In this document: piece after piece, positions 16,743 through 25,647 of the stretch
Layout of the letters: each line of letters opens with the position of its first letter
Numbering within the stretch: position 1 is the stretch's first letter
Source of the DNA: Mycolicibacterium nivoides
Lineage (GTDB): Bacteria; Actinomycetota; Actinomycetes; Mycobacteriales; Mycobacteriaceae
NCBI RefSeq assembly: GCF_003855255.1
Contig: NZ_CP034072.1
Location: 2,657,906-2,721,905 of the forward strand
Reading direction: 5' to 3'
Length of the DNA: 64,000 bases
Program-made: the position numbers and the translations under genes
The notes under the pieces: model-generated
The model's input: the letters and a program-made list of their open reading frames with translations, nothing else
Database searches by the model: none
What the model was told of the DNA's origin: nothing

Positions 16743-17899
16743 GCCGCACTCCCCCGGTCGACCAGGCGCAGCAGAAGCCCCAGCGCGGCCCGCGCGTCGT
16801 CGGCGCCGGCGCCGTCGGTACGGGCGGTGGCCACCAACTCGTCCACCGCGGCCGCCGCGAACCCGCCGATTCCCAGGTCGTCGAACTCACCGTCGGCGGG
16901 CAGGACAGCGATCTCGGTGTGCCGCTCCCACAACGTCAGCGCGGCGAACAGTCGGGCGTAGCGGTCCAGGCAGGCATCCAGCGCGGCCTTGTCCGTCACC
17001 GTCAACGAGCCCGTCAGCGCCAGGCGTACCACAGTGCGTTCCTTGTCCTCCAACAGATCCAGATTCAGATCCAGATCGGCCACGTCGCGGTCGGTGTCCA
17101 CCTCACGGCGCAGCGTGATGAACCGCCAGCGGCCCACCCGTTCGGAGTCGACCCGGACGCCGCGGTGCGGATCGGTCTCGTCGATCTCGACCAGCAGGAC
17201 ATGTCCCGGATCGGATTCGATGTCGTCGTAGTTCGTCACCTCGGGTGAGCCCGAGTACCAGACCCGGCCGGTCGACCCGACCTCGGTGCGGGAGTGCTTG
17301 TCCCCCAAAGCAACATAGTGAACTGCGCCGCGCGCCAGGGCGTCCTCGACGGCGGCCAGCCGGATCAGCGACGGCTTGTCCTTGTCCGGATCGAGGATGT
17401 CGACACCGCCGTGGCCGACGACGACGCGGGTGACACCGTCGGCGGGTAGATCGGCCAGCACGTCCCCGATCAGATCCGAGGTGGGCGCCTTGGAACGCCA
17501 CGGCGCCGCGACGATCTCCAGCCCCGGCCGCACCTCGTGCACGCCCGCACGGTCGAGGACCACGACGTTGTCCGGGCATTCGGCGGTGAACAGCGCACTG
17601 GTGTAGATCGACGCGGCATCGAGCGGGTCATGGTTGCCGGGCAGCAGATACACCGGCACGCCGATGGCACGCATGGCCTCCAGCGACAAGCTGACCTCGC
17701 GCGGGGCCAGCTGGTTGTGCTCGAACACGTCCCCGGACACCACGACGAACTCGGCACCCGAGGCCGCGGCCACCGGGCCCAAGGCCGCGACGGCCTCCCG
17801 GCGCGACGCCGAGTAGCGGGGCTGGGCCTCCCCGTCACCGGCACTGAGGAAATGACGGGTCATGCCGAGTTGCCAGTCGGCGGTGTGCAGAAAGCGCAT
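16739..17899 (-). CDS. SbcD/YhaO-like metallophosphoesterase (Rv1277-like)
   Basis: This 386-aa nuclease-type phosphoesterase starts at ATG 17899, giving MRFLHTADWQLG. An upstream start at 17938 would add 13 non-conserved residues. Motifs are DWQ (motif I, with Gln replacing the more usual DxH His), GDVFEHN, GNHDPLD, VVGHGGVDI and ALGDKHS, which together bind two metal ions. The C-terminal third is the cap that contacts the ATPase partner. It overlaps that partner (14100-16742) by four bases. The pair is inferred to be a Mre11/Rad50-like end-processing complex. A GGGACGGGG stretch precedes the start. Confidence 0.88.
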   Translation of the reverse strand: MRFLHTADWQLGMTRHFLSAGDGEAQPRYSASRREAVAALGPVAAASGAEFVVVSGDVFEHNQLAPREVSLSLEAMRAIGVPVYLLPGNHDPLDAASIYTSALFTAECPDNVVVLDRAGVHEVRPGLEIVAAPWRSKAPTSDLIGDVLADLPADGVTRVVVGHGGVDILDPDKDKPSLIRLAAVEDALARGAVHYVALGDKHSRTEVGSTGRVWYSGSPEVTNYDDIESDPGHVLLVEIDETDPHRGVRVDSERVGRWRFITLRREVDTDRDVADLDLNLDLLEDKERTVVRLALTGSLTVTDKAALDACLDRYARLFAALTLWERHTEIAVLPADGEFDDLGIGGFAAAAVDELVATARTDGAGADDARAALGLLLRLVDRGSAA

Positions 17900-18027
17900 C
17901 GGCCCCGTCCCTTCTGTGTCCGTTCCCCGTGGGTTCATCCCGGAAGCAAGGCGAGTCTAAAACCGGGGGCCGACAAGTCCGGGGACCTGCGACGGCATGG
18001 CCCCGGTTTGCCGATACCGTATGAAGG

Positions 18028-18549
18028 ATGGCCAGTCCGATCAGTCCGATCAGAACCCTGCTGCTGATGCGCCACGCCAAGTCGGACTATCCCGACGGGG
18101 TGGCCGACCACGACCGCCCGCTCGCCGCGCGCGGCATCAGAGAGGCTGCGCTGGCCGGAGACTGGATCCGGGCCAATTTTCCTGTGGTGGACGCTGTGTT
18201 GTGCTCGACGGCGACGCGGACCCGTCAGACGCTGGAGCGCACCGGCATCGAGGCACCCGTGCAGTTCGCCGAGCGCATCTACGACGCCCGGCCGGGCACC
18301 GTCATCGACGAGATCAACGGTGTGTCGTCACGTTTCGGCACCGACCCGTCCACGGTGTTGGTCATCGGCCACGAGCCCGCCATGTCGGCCGTCGCGCTCG
18401 GGCTGGCCGACGGATCCAACCGCACTGCTGCGGAGAGCATCTCGCTGAAATTCCCGACCTCGGCGATCGCGATGCTGCGCACCAGCGACCCGTGGGACCA
18501 GCTCGCCCTGGGCGGCGCGACGCTGGTGCGTTTCCACGTACCCCGCTAG
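18028..18549 (+). CDS. SixA-like phosphohistidine phosphatase (Rv1276c-like)
   Basis: This 173-aa member of the histidine phosphatase superfamily has the catalytic RHAKSD at about 15-20, a second arginine in STATRTRQT near 62, and the second His in VIGHEPAMSAVA near 112-123. The small size and RHAKS sequence place it with SixA-type protein-histidine phosphatases rather than phosphoglycerate mutases. A target histidine kinase is not obvious here. It overlaps convergently by four bases with lprC, as its orthologue neighbours lprC in M. tuberculosis. Confidence 0.85.
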   Translation: MASPISPIRTLLLMRHAKSDYPDGVADHDRPLAARGIREAALAGDWIRANFPVVDAVLCSTATRTRQTLERTGIEAPVQFAERIYDARPGTVIDEINGVSSRFGTDPSTVLVIGHEPAMSAVALGLADGSNRTAAESISLKFPTSAIAMLRTSDPWDQLALGGATLVRFHVPR

Positions 18550-19100
18550 GAGTTGGTGGCCAGCGTCAGTTCCATGAGCTTGATGGCCATGGGGCAGGCG
18601 TCGATGCCTGGCCCTTGCGGATTGACCCACCAGCCGACCACACCGGCCGCGTCGCTGGCCACGCCGCACGCACCGTTGAGCCCGTTGGGCCGCATGATGA
18701 TCGAATCGACACCGGCGATCCGGCGTTGCTCGATCGCGTACTGCAGCTTCTCGGCGGTCTGGCGCTCGTTGGCCAGGCTGCCCTGCTCGTACCAGAACCG
18801 GGTGATGTCGACCAGGCCGGCCGGGTTGGCCGCCTGCCAGCGGCACACCGCGCCGACGAACGTGCTCTGGATGTCCAGCGGGTCCGCACCCACCGTCTTG
18901 GCCAGGATGTCTGTGGTCAGGACGTCACATTCCTTGAGCAGGTTGGGGTAGGTCTTCTCGGACTTGTTGTTGCTGGGGCCGCCACTGGACCCCTCCTTGG
19001 CCGCGGTGCCCTCCACCGTGCTGGTGCACCCGGTCAGGCCGACGAACACGGCCAGCCCAGCCAGCGCTGCCATCGGTCCTCTGATCCCACGTCGCGTCAT
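18546..19100 (-). CDS. lprC: lipoprotein LprC (DUF3558)
   Basis: This 184-aa exported lipoprotein starts at ATG 19100 (adjacent ATG at 19103), giving MTRRGIRGPMAALAGLAVFV and the lipobox LTGC. M. tuberculosis LprC is of similar length. The mature part has DUF3558 features: cysteines in KECDVL, AVCRWQ, GACGVA and DACPMA, likely two disulfides. It shares its start region with the stop of lprB (TGATG) and is probably co-transcribed with it. The DUF3558 role is unknown; co-location with the exporter Rv1273c/Rv1272c is conserved. Confidence 0.87.
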   Translation of the reverse strand: MTRRGIRGPMAALAGLAVFVGLTGCTSTVEGTAAKEGSSGGPSNNKSEKTYPNLLKECDVLTTDILAKTVGADPLDIQSTFVGAVCRWQAANPAGLVDITRFWYEQGSLANERQTAEKLQYAIEQRRIAGVDSIIMRPNGLNGACGVASDAAGVVGWWVNPQGPGIDACPMAIKLMELTLATNS

Positions 19101-19693
19101 CATTTGGAGTTCACAATCGACTGGCGGGTCAGCTCTTTGGCGACCTCGCACGGATCGGGATAGGGCTTCTGGTCGAAGCTCACGGACCACTCGATGAAAT
19201 CGTCGTCGAACTGGATGCCGATCTCACACAGATTCACGTCGCCGGCCTTGAGCGGGTTCTCCCCGATGGCGATGAAACCGCCGTGGCCCTCGATGTTGAT
19301 GTCCTCCACGCTGGTCCGCGACAGCTCCTCGGTCTTGCGCTCCCGGCCGATCGGGCTGCCCCGGAACCAGGTGAAGGAGAAGTGCGGTCCGAGGATGCTG
19401 CCGCCCTGCAGCCACTGGCAGCCAGAGGAATTGGTCGCGGTGTTGACCAGCCCCTGCACCTGGGTCAACTCGGTCACCGTCTGATCGGTGACGCCGCCGC
19501 AATGCGGGAAATGCGGGCCGTGCTTCCCCGAGGCATCGGCGCTCGGCGTCTCAGTCTGGGGAACCTGCGGAGACGCGGGCTCGCCGGACGAGCAGCCGGC
19601 GAACACGGGAACCACTGCGGCAGCCAATACCGCAAAGGCTCTGGCGTGGGCGAATCGTGCCTTGGCGGCCGTGCGGACAGTCACGCCATGCAC
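19100..19693 (-). CDS. lprB: lipoprotein LprB (DUF3558)
   Basis: This 197-aa lipoprotein from ATG 19693 has GTG 19684 as an alternative. A basic N-terminus (TVRTAAKARFAHARA) and hydrophobic segment lead to the lipobox VFAGC at about 29-33. The mature domain has four cysteines (PHCGG, SGCQW, NLCEIG, DPCEVA), spaced like those of LprC and indicating a paralogous DUF3558 domain. A Ser/Pro/Thr-rich linker of about 25 residues follows the lipid anchor. The order lprB-lprC next to a SixA-like gene matches M. tuberculosis Rv1274-Rv1276c. Confidence 0.87.
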   Translation of the reverse strand: MHGVTVRTAAKARFAHARAFAVLAAAVVPVFAGCSSGEPASPQVPQTETPSADASGKHGPHFPHCGGVTDQTVTELTQVQGLVNTATNSSGCQWLQGGSILGPHFSFTWFRGSPIGRERKTEELSRTSVEDINIEGHGGFIAIGENPLKAGDVNLCEIGIQFDDDFIEWSVSFDQKPYPDPCEVAKELTRQSIVNSK

Positions 19694-19809
19694 TGTAGCG
19701 GCAACACCTATGTCCTATCCCTGCATACCGACTGACCTGGACTTTCGGCAACGCGGACACGACGGCCTCAGGAAAGCACTCCACCGGGCCGGTATGCGAG
19801 AGTAGCCAG

Positions 19810-21555
19810 ATGCTCTGGGCGCTGCTGCGACAGTACGCGCGGCCGTACCGGCGGCTGCTCGCGGTCGTCGCGACGCTTCAGGTGATCAGCACCCTGGCCT
19901 CGCTGTACCTGCCCACGGTCAACGCGGCCATCATCGACGACGGAGTGGCCAAGGGCGACACCCGGCGCATCGTCGAACTCGGCGGCGTGATGCTGGGCGT
20001 CACCGCTTTGCAGGTGGCCTGCGCCATCGGAGCGGTGTTCTTCGGGTCGCGCGCGGCCATGAGTTTCGGCCGCGATCTGCGCTCGTCGGTCTTCCGCCAC
20101 GTCACCACGTTCTCGGCCGAGGAGACCGCCCGGTTCGGCGCGCCGTCGCTGCTGACCCGCACCACCAACGACGTCGGCCAGATCCAGCAGCTGCTACAGA
20201 TGACCGCGACGATTCTGATCACCGCTCCGATCATGTCGGTGGGCGGAATCCTGATGGCGGTCCATCAGGACGCGGGCCTGTCCTGGCTGCTGCTGGTCAG
20301 TGTCCCGGTCCTGGCGCTGGCCAACTACTGGGTCATCACCCACCTGATGCCGATCTTCCGTCGTATGCAGCGGTTGATCGACGGGATCAACCGGGTGATG
20401 CGCGATCAGCTGTCCGGCATCCGCGTGATCCGGGCGTTCGCCCGCGAACCCGTGGAACAACGACGGTTCGCCGAAGCCAACCAGGCCCTGTCGGCCACCG
20501 CCCTGGAGGCCGGGCAGTGGCAGGCACTGATGCTGCCGGCCACGACCCTGGTGATCAACATCTCCAGCGTCGCGCTGATCTGGTTCGGCGGGCTGCGCAT
20601 CGACGCCGGGCACATGCAGGTGGGCTCGCTGATCGCGTTTCTGGCCTACTTCATGCAGATTCTGATGGCCGTGCTGATGGTGGCCGTCCTGGCGGTGATG
20701 CTCCCGCGCGCGACGGTGTGCGCCGAGCGCGTCACGGGTGTGCTGGCCACCCGGCCCCAGATCACCAGCCCCGAGGACCCGGTCCGGCCGCAGACGCTGG
20801 CCGGCGAGATCACCTTCGACGACGCATCGTTTCGCTACCCCGGCGCCGATCGCCCCGTGCTGCAGCAGGTTACGTTGCGGGCACACCGCGGCACCACCAC
20901 CGCGCTGGTCGGCTCCACCGGCTCAGGCAAGTCCACCCTGCTCGCCATGATCTGCCGGTTCTACGACGTCACCACAGGGGCAGTGCGCATCGACGGCAAC
21001 GACGTCCGGGAACTCGACCTCGAACAGCTGTGGGCGTCGATCGGTCTGGTCCCCCAGCGCGGCTACCTGTTCTCCGGAACCATCGCCGAGAACCTGCGCT
21101 ACGGAGCTGCGCCGGGACAGGAACTCACCGACGAACAGATGTGGGAGGCACTGCGCATCGCGGCGGCCGACGACTTCGTGGCCGCCCACCCCGACGGACT
21201 GGAGCGCCCGGTGGCCCAGGGCGGCATCAATTTCTCGGGCGGACAGCGACAACGGCTCGCGATCGCCCGTGCGGTGATCCGCAGGCCCGCGATCTACCTG
21301 TTCGACGATGCGTTCTCGGCACTGGACGTGCATACCGACGCCCGGGTACGGGCCGCCTTACGCGAGGTATCGGCCGATGCCACCGTGGTGATCGTGTCGC
21401 AACGGATCTCGACGGTCATCGAGGCCGACCAGGTGGTCGTGGTGGAGGACGGCCGCATCGTCGGCACCGGCACCCATGAGTCGCTGCTCGCGGACTGCCC
21501 CACCTATGCCGAGTTCGCCGCATCGCAGGCGGTAACCGCCGGAGACCCGCGATGA
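19810..21555 (+). CDS. ABC exporter half-transporter with degenerate ATP site (Rv1273c-like)
   Basis: This 581-aa half-transporter has six membrane helices (about 15-310) and one nucleotide-binding domain. Walker A is GSTGSGKST (about 371), the signature FSGGQRQRL (about 475) and Walker [13 protein letters not shown], where the catalytic Glu is replaced by Asp. Its partner (21552-23444) has the opposite pattern, so the pair forms one consensus and one degenerate ATP site, like TM287/288-type heterodimers. It overlaps the partner by four bases. M. tuberculosis Rv1273c has about the same length. Confidence 0.92.
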   Translation: MLWALLRQYARPYRRLLAVVATLQVISTLASLYLPTVNAAIIDDGVAKGDTRRIVELGGVMLGVTALQVACAIGAVFFGSRAAMSFGRDLRSSVFRHVTTFSAEETARFGAPSLLTRTTNDVGQIQQLLQMTATILITAPIMSVGGILMAVHQDAGLSWLLLVSVPVLALANYWVITHLMPIFRRMQRLIDGINRVMRDQLSGIRVIRAFAREPVEQRRFAEANQALSATALEAGQWQALMLPATTLVINISSVALIWFGGLRIDAGHMQVGSLIAFLAYFMQILMAVLMVAVLAVMLPRATVCAERVTGVLATRPQITSPEDPVRPQTLAGEITFDDASFRYPGADRPVLQQVTLRAHRGTTTALVGSTGSGKSTLLAMICRFYDVTTGAVRIDGNDVRELDLEQLWASIGLVPQRGYLFSGTIAENLRYGAAPGQELTDEQMWEALRIAAADDFVAAHPDGLERPVAQGGINFSGGQRQRLAIARAVIRRPAIYLFDDAFSALDVHTDARVRAALREVSADATVVIVSQRISTVIEADQVVVVEDGRIVGTGTHESLLADCPTYAEFAASQAVTAGDPR

Positions 21556-23444
21556 CCGGCCCCGTATTGCGCCGCAGCGGAACCCCGGCCGCCCCGGTCG
21601 AGCGCACCCGCGACTTCCGCGGATCGGCCCTGCGACTGGCCAGACGCCTGGTGCCGCAACGCGGTCTGGCGATCTCGGTGATGCTGCTCGGCGTGGCCGG
21701 GATCGCGATCGGGGTGATCGGTCCGCGGATTCTCGGGCACGCCACCGACCTGTTGTTCAACGGCGTGATCGGGCGGGAACTGCCCGCCGGCCTGACCAAG
21801 GAGCAGGCCGTCGAGGCCGCCCGGGCCCGCGGCGACACCAGGTTCGCCGACCTGCTGTCCGGGATGAACGTGGTCCCCGGCCACGGGGTGGACTTCGCGG
21901 CGGTGGCCCGCACGCTGGCGCTGGCACTGGGCCTGTATCTGCTTGCCGCCGTGCTGGTTTGGCTGCAAGCCCGGCTACTCAACGTCACGGTGCAACGCAC
22001 CATGGTGGCGCTGCGGGCCGAGGTGGAGGAGAAACTGCACCGACTTCCGCTGTCCTACTTCGACTCCCGCCAGCGCGGCGAGGTGCTCAGCCGGGTCACC
22101 AACGACATCGACAACATCCAGACCTCGGTGTCGATGACCATCAGCCAGCTGCTGACCTCGGTGCTGACGGTGTTCGCGGTGCTGGTGATGATGCTGACCA
22201 TCTCGCCACTGCTGGCGCTGCTGACCGTCGTCACCGTGCCGCTGTCGCTGTGGGTGATCCGCTGGATCACCCGTCGGTCGCAGCCGTTGTTCGTCGCGCA
22301 GTGGCGCAACACCGGCCGGCTCGCGGCCCACATCGAGGAGACCTACAGCGGTTTCACGATCGTCAAGACCTTCGGGCACCGGGAGGCGGCACAGCGACGC
22401 TTCGATGAGCTCAACGACGAGGTCTACCGGTCGGCCGTCGGGGCGCAGTTCTTCTCGGGTCTGGTCGGCCCGGCGACGATGTTCATCGGGAACCTCAGCT
22501 ATGTGGCAGTCGCGGTTGTGGGCGGCCTGCAGGTGGCCGGAGGGCAGATCACCCTTGGCAGTATCCAGGCGTTCATCCAGTACGTGCGGCAGTTCAACCA
22601 GCCGCTGGGCCAGGTGGCCGGGATGTACAACACGCTGCAGTCCGGGATCGCCAGCGCCGAACGTGTTTTCGATCTGCTCGACGCGGAAGAGCAGAGCCCG
22701 GAACCGGCCACCGCACTCCAGATCCGTGCCGGCCGCGTCGAATTCGACCGGGTGAATTTCGGTTACCTCCCGGGCACCCCGGTGATCGAGGACCTGTCGC
22801 TGGTGGCCGAAGCCGGCAGCACCGTGGCGATCGTAGGCCCCACCGGTGCGGGAAAAACGACGTGCGTCAACCTGCTGATGCGGTTCTACGACGTCGATTC
22901 CGGCCGGATCCTGATCGACGGTGTGGACATCTCCACGGTGAGCCGGGAGTCGGTGCGATCCTCGATCGGGATGGTGCTGCAGGACACCTGGCTGTTCGGC
23001 GGGACCATCTACGACAACATCGCCTACGGTCGGCCGGACGCTTCCGAGGACGAAGTGCTCGAGGCGGCCAGGGCGGCGTACGTGGACCGGTTCGTCCACA
23101 CCCTGCCGGACGGATACGCCACCCGCGTCGACGACGACGGCGGCGCCATCAGCGCCGGTGAGAAGCAGCTCATCACGATCGCCCGGGCGGTGCTGGCGCG
23201 ACCCCGGGTCCTCGTGCTCGACGAGGCGACCAGCGCGGTGGACACCCGGACCGAACTGCTGATCCAACACGCGATGGCCGAGTTGCGCCGGGACCGGACG
23301 AGTTTCATCATCGCCCACCGGCTCTCGACGATCCGCGATGCCGATCTGATCCTGGTGATGGATGCCGGCCGGATCGTCGAACGCGGTACCCATGACGAGC
23401 TCGTGGCGCGGCATGGGCGGTACTGGGAGATGACCCAGGTTTAG
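21552..23444 (+). CDS. ABC exporter half-transporter with catalytic Glu (Rv1272c-like)
   Basis: This 630-aa half-transporter carries an extended loop of about 70 residues between helices 1 and 2 (about 65-125, with [20 protein letters not shown]). Walker A is GPTGAGKTT (about 429). The signature is altered to ISAGEKQLI (about 533) and Walker B is the full [12 protein letters not shown]. Together with the upstream protein the competent ATP site uses this Walker B and the partner's FSGGQ. I recall that Rv1272c has been linked to long-chain fatty acid transport; the substrate here is an inference from that. Confidence 0.92.
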   Translation: MTGPVLRRSGTPAAPVERTRDFRGSALRLARRLVPQRGLAISVMLLGVAGIAIGVIGPRILGHATDLLFNGVIGRELPAGLTKEQAVEAARARGDTRFADLLSGMNVVPGHGVDFAAVARTLALALGLYLLAAVLVWLQARLLNVTVQRTMVALRAEVEEKLHRLPLSYFDSRQRGEVLSRVTNDIDNIQTSVSMTISQLLTSVLTVFAVLVMMLTISPLLALLTVVTVPLSLWVIRWITRRSQPLFVAQWRNTGRLAAHIEETYSGFTIVKTFGHREAAQRRFDELNDEVYRSAVGAQFFSGLVGPATMFIGNLSYVAVAVVGGLQVAGGQITLGSIQAFIQYVRQFNQPLGQVAGMYNTLQSGIASAERVFDLLDAEEQSPEPATALQIRAGRVEFDRVNFGYLPGTPVIEDLSLVAEAGSTVAIVGPTGAGKTTCVNLLMRFYDVDSGRILIDGVDISTVSRESVRSSIGMVLQDTWLFGGTIYDNIAYGRPDASEDEVLEAARAAYVDRFVHTLPDGYATRVDDDGGAISAGEKQLITIARAVLARPRVLVLDEATSAVDTRTELLIQHAMAELRRDRTSFIIAHRLSTIRDADLILVMDAGRIVERGTHDELVARHGRYWEMTQV

Positions 23445-23453
23445 CGCCCAGCG

Positions 23454-23516
23454 CGCCGAAACTACGGGTTTTGACGTGAAATGCGTGAAAGTTCGTCATA
23501 AGCCGTAGTCTCGGCG
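23454..23516 (+). terminator. long imperfect inverted repeat after the ABC exporter operon
   Basis: CGCCGAAACTACGG (23454-23467) pairs with CCGTAGTCTCGGCG (23503-23516) with one mismatch, around a 35-base loop that itself contains TGACG...CGTCA. There is no U tract. It lies 10 bases after the stop of the Rv1272c-like gene, so it could terminate that transcript. It could also be a regulatory element or the scar of a lost mobile sequence, because the adjacent gene is a relic. Confidence 0.4.
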
Positions 23517-23536
23517 GGATTTGGGGTCTGGGTAAC

Positions 23537-23905
23537 CGGCGCCGACGGCACTCGATGAACTCGTGGCTCAACGAGTTGCCGGGCCTGCATCCGGCAGGCA
23601 AGGGCAACGAGGTACTGCTGCACCCCGATGGCGCCGCAACGCTGGGTATCGCGAGCGGCGACCGGGTCCGGGTGTTCTCGCCGGTCGGGCGGTTGGAGGT
23701 GACGGCCGCACTCAGCGACCGGCCCCGCCGCGGAGTCGTGGTACTCGACCATGGCTGGGGCTCACGGGTATTCGACCCGCGCCACGGCGGCGCACCGGAT
23801 TCCTACGGGGTCAACCGCAACCTGCTGGCCGACCGCGCGGCGATCGATCCGCTCTCGCAGACCTCGACGCTGGGCTCGGTGTACGTCGGGATCGAGCGGG
23901 TCTAG
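23537..23905 (+). pseudogene. C-terminal relic of a molybdopterin oxidoreductase
   Basis: An open frame from about 23537 encodes RRRHSMNSWLNELPGL and then about 100 residues resembling the extreme C-terminal molybdopterin-dinucleotide-binding domain of BisC/FdhF-type oxidoreductases (features LHPDGAATLGIASGDRVRV, VVLDHGWGSRVFD, GVNRNLLADRAAIDPLSQTS). Full-length family members have about 700 or more residues with Fe-S and Mo-binding domains, none of which is upstream. The 110 bases before it hold only an inverted repeat. It is therefore a remnant, although an ATG at 23555 could still allow a 116-aa product. It ends convergently over the next gene by four bases. Confidence 0.75.
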
Positions 23906-24438
23906 GCGCCGGGGCCTTCGGCACGCAGATCGTCGACCGCCTTCATGGCGTCGCGCAGCTTGTCCAGCCACTCCTCGGTGTGCTCACCCACCAGGCGCAC
24001 CGACCAGGCCAGCGCGTCCGAGCGCGACCGCGCCACGCCCGCGTCGACCAGGGTGTCGAGCACCTGCCGTTCGGGCTGCTTGAGCCGGGTCATCACGGGT
24101 ACGGCGATGTGGGTGAACAGGATTCGCTCCGGCTCAGCGGAACTGACCCCCGTGCTTACTTCGACGCCCCAGGACACCTTCCGGTCGAAACGGCCCTGCG
24201 CCTCGTCGGCGATACGCATGCGCTCACCACGAGTCTCCTCGCGGAACCGGGCGGCCCGCCCGGAGGCCCGTGCGGTGGACTCTTCTTCGGAACCCTCGGG
24301 GAGCCTGCCGATGACGGTGATCTCTTCACGGTCGACGATCACGGTCGGGTCGCCGGTGAACCAGGTATCGGGCAGGCGGCCCGCGAACCATTCGGCGGCC
24401 TCATCGGCAGACCGGCGATGGTGCTGATGTTTGTTCAT
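23902..24438 (-). CDS. conserved hypothetical protein (178 aa), possible DNA-binding C-terminus
   Basis: This soluble, highly charged protein has an N-terminal part with WFAGRLPDTWFTGDPTVIVD and a middle Arg/Glu-rich helix (STARASGRAARFREETRGER). The C-terminal helical segment (LVDAGVARSRSDALAWSVRL) resembles a ribbon-helix-helix or MerR-like dimer motif where AGVARSRSDAL is typical of antitoxin-type proteins. The start codon lies inside three 8-bp tandem repeats, consistent with autoregulation. I do not recognise the family with certainty. No toxin gene is paired with it; the next gene upstream is a small membrane protein. Confidence 0.7.
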   Translation of the reverse strand: MNKHQHHRRSADEAAEWFAGRLPDTWFTGDPTVIVDREEITVIGRLPEGSEEESTARASGRAARFREETRGERMRIADEAQGRFDRKVSWGVEVSTGVSSAEPERILFTHIAVPVMTRLKQPERQVLDTLVDAGVARSRSDALAWSVRLVGEHTEEWLDKLRDAMKAVDDLRAEGPGA

Positions 24439-24461
24439 GATTACATGATTACACCGTTACA
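24438..24461. repeat. three tandem 8-bp repeats overlapping a start codon
   Basis: On the plus strand TGATTACA, TGATTACA and CCGTTACA follow each other directly. The first copy overlaps the start codon (24436-24438) of the 178-aa protein. Such phased repeats at a start are typical binding sites for self-regulating small DNA-binding proteins. Confidence 0.5.
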
Positions 24462-24515
24462 TCGCAGATGGGACGGCGTTCACCACCGGCGAACGTCATT
24501 TTCGCCGCTGAGTGA

Positions 24516-24719
24516 TCAGTTGCGCTTGAGCAGCAGCGCAGCGCCGCCGGCCAGCACCAGGGCGACCAGCAGCAGCCCCGCCCAGCCCGGGCCGGCGATC
24601 CACCACACGGCACCCAGCAAGATGATCGCCGGCGACACCGCGAACAGCACCATGCCGGGGTGCTGCTTCAAGACCGCGAGCGCACCCTGGGCGCGGATCG
24701 GGTCGATTTCCTTTGCCAT
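24516..24719 (-). CDS. small two-helix membrane protein (67 aa)
   Basis: The protein begins with a soluble MAKEIDPIRAQGALAVLKQH segment. Two hydrophobic helices follow (about 22-40 and 44-62) separated by a short GPGW turn, ending in a basic KRN tail. The architecture is that of a helical hairpin in the inner membrane. It is expressed on the same strand as its neighbours but is not overlapping them. No family recognised. Confidence 0.6.
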   Translation of the reverse strand: MAKEIDPIRAQGALAVLKQHPGMVLFAVSPAIILLGAVWWIAGPGWAGLLLVALVLAGGAALLLKRN

Positions 24720-24746
24720 GGCACCAGAATGCCAGCTGACCGCCGG

Positions 24747-25523
24747 TTAGGAAGGCAGCAGCAGAATCTTGCAGTGTCTGTCGGGCTGCCGGAGTTCATC
24801 GAAGGCCTCCGTGGCCGCCTCCAGAGGCAAGGTCGCCGTGACGAACGGCCCCACATCCACCGTGCCGGTGACGATCCAGTCCAACGCCCTGGCGAACTCG
24901 TCGGGGCGGTAGGCGAACACGAAACGGATCGAGAGTTCCTTGGTGATGCCGATCACCGGCGTGATGATGTCCGGTTGCTGGCACACCCCGACCACCACGA
25001 TCCGGGTGTGCGGGGGCACCGAATCCATCACGGTCGCGAGAATTCCTGGTACACCCGAGGACCGCGTCGCCGGGCTGCAGGTCTGCCGCGGCCACGGCGT
25101 GCACGCCCACCGCCAGCGGCTCCGCAACCGCCGCGTAGCGCAGGGGGATGTCCCCCGACACCGGCAGCAACCGCTTCTCCTGCAGAACAAGGCGTTCGGC
25201 CAGCCCGCCCGTCACCGCCGGGGAGAGCCCCACCAACTGCGGTCCGTCGCCGGTGTCCAAGTAGGGAACGGAGGTGACCGGCGTTCCGATCGGGATGGAG
25301 CGGTCAGTGCCCGGACCGTAGTCGAGCAGTTCGCCCACGAACTCGTGCCCGAGCACGATGGCCGGCACCAGATCCGGCATCGCCGCCTGCGAGGACACCA
25401 AATGCAGATCCGAACCGCAGATCCCGCAGGCCAGCGGGGCGACGAGTACCTGCCCGGTCCGGGAACAGGGTCGGGGATGCTCTCGACCTTCACCGACCCA
25501 CGCTGCGCGACAACGGCTTTCAT
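24747..25523 (-). pseudogene. broken zinc-binding alcohol dehydrogenase gene
   Basis: The reading is split over three frames. The first, from ATG 25523, reads MKAVVAQRG...PDPVPGPG. A one-base loss near 25452 (GGGCAGG where the family codons need GGCCAGG) moves the sequence to a second frame, which has the zinc-site segments PLACGICGSDLHLV and VLGHEFVGELLDYG. Near 25055 the second frame jumps from LQPGDAVLG straight into GVPGILATVMDSVPPHTRIV in a third frame. This skips roughly 80-100 residues that should carry the Rossmann GxGxxG motif. The tail ends in KILLLPS. The internal deletion makes a functional dehydrogenase impossible. Confidence 0.85.
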
Positions 25524-25561
25524 CAACCACCGAACCTCTCGCGGATACCCTGGGCGGAGCT

Positions 25562-25578
25562 ACCGTAATCATTACAGT
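25562..25578. promoter_or_regulatory. orphan operator-like palindrome upstream of the broken dehydrogenase
   Basis: ACCGTAATCATTACAGT is a 17-bp near-perfect palindrome with core GTAATCATTAC, 39 bases upstream of the pseudogene start and 70 bases before the AIM24 gene. It resembles a TetR or GntR operator. No matching regulator gene remains nearby. Confidence 0.4.
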
Positions 25579-25647
25579 ACTTGGCGGACACCACGACTTG
25601 TAACCTGGTGTCGATTTCTCCCCCACCCGACGATTCGAGGATTGACT

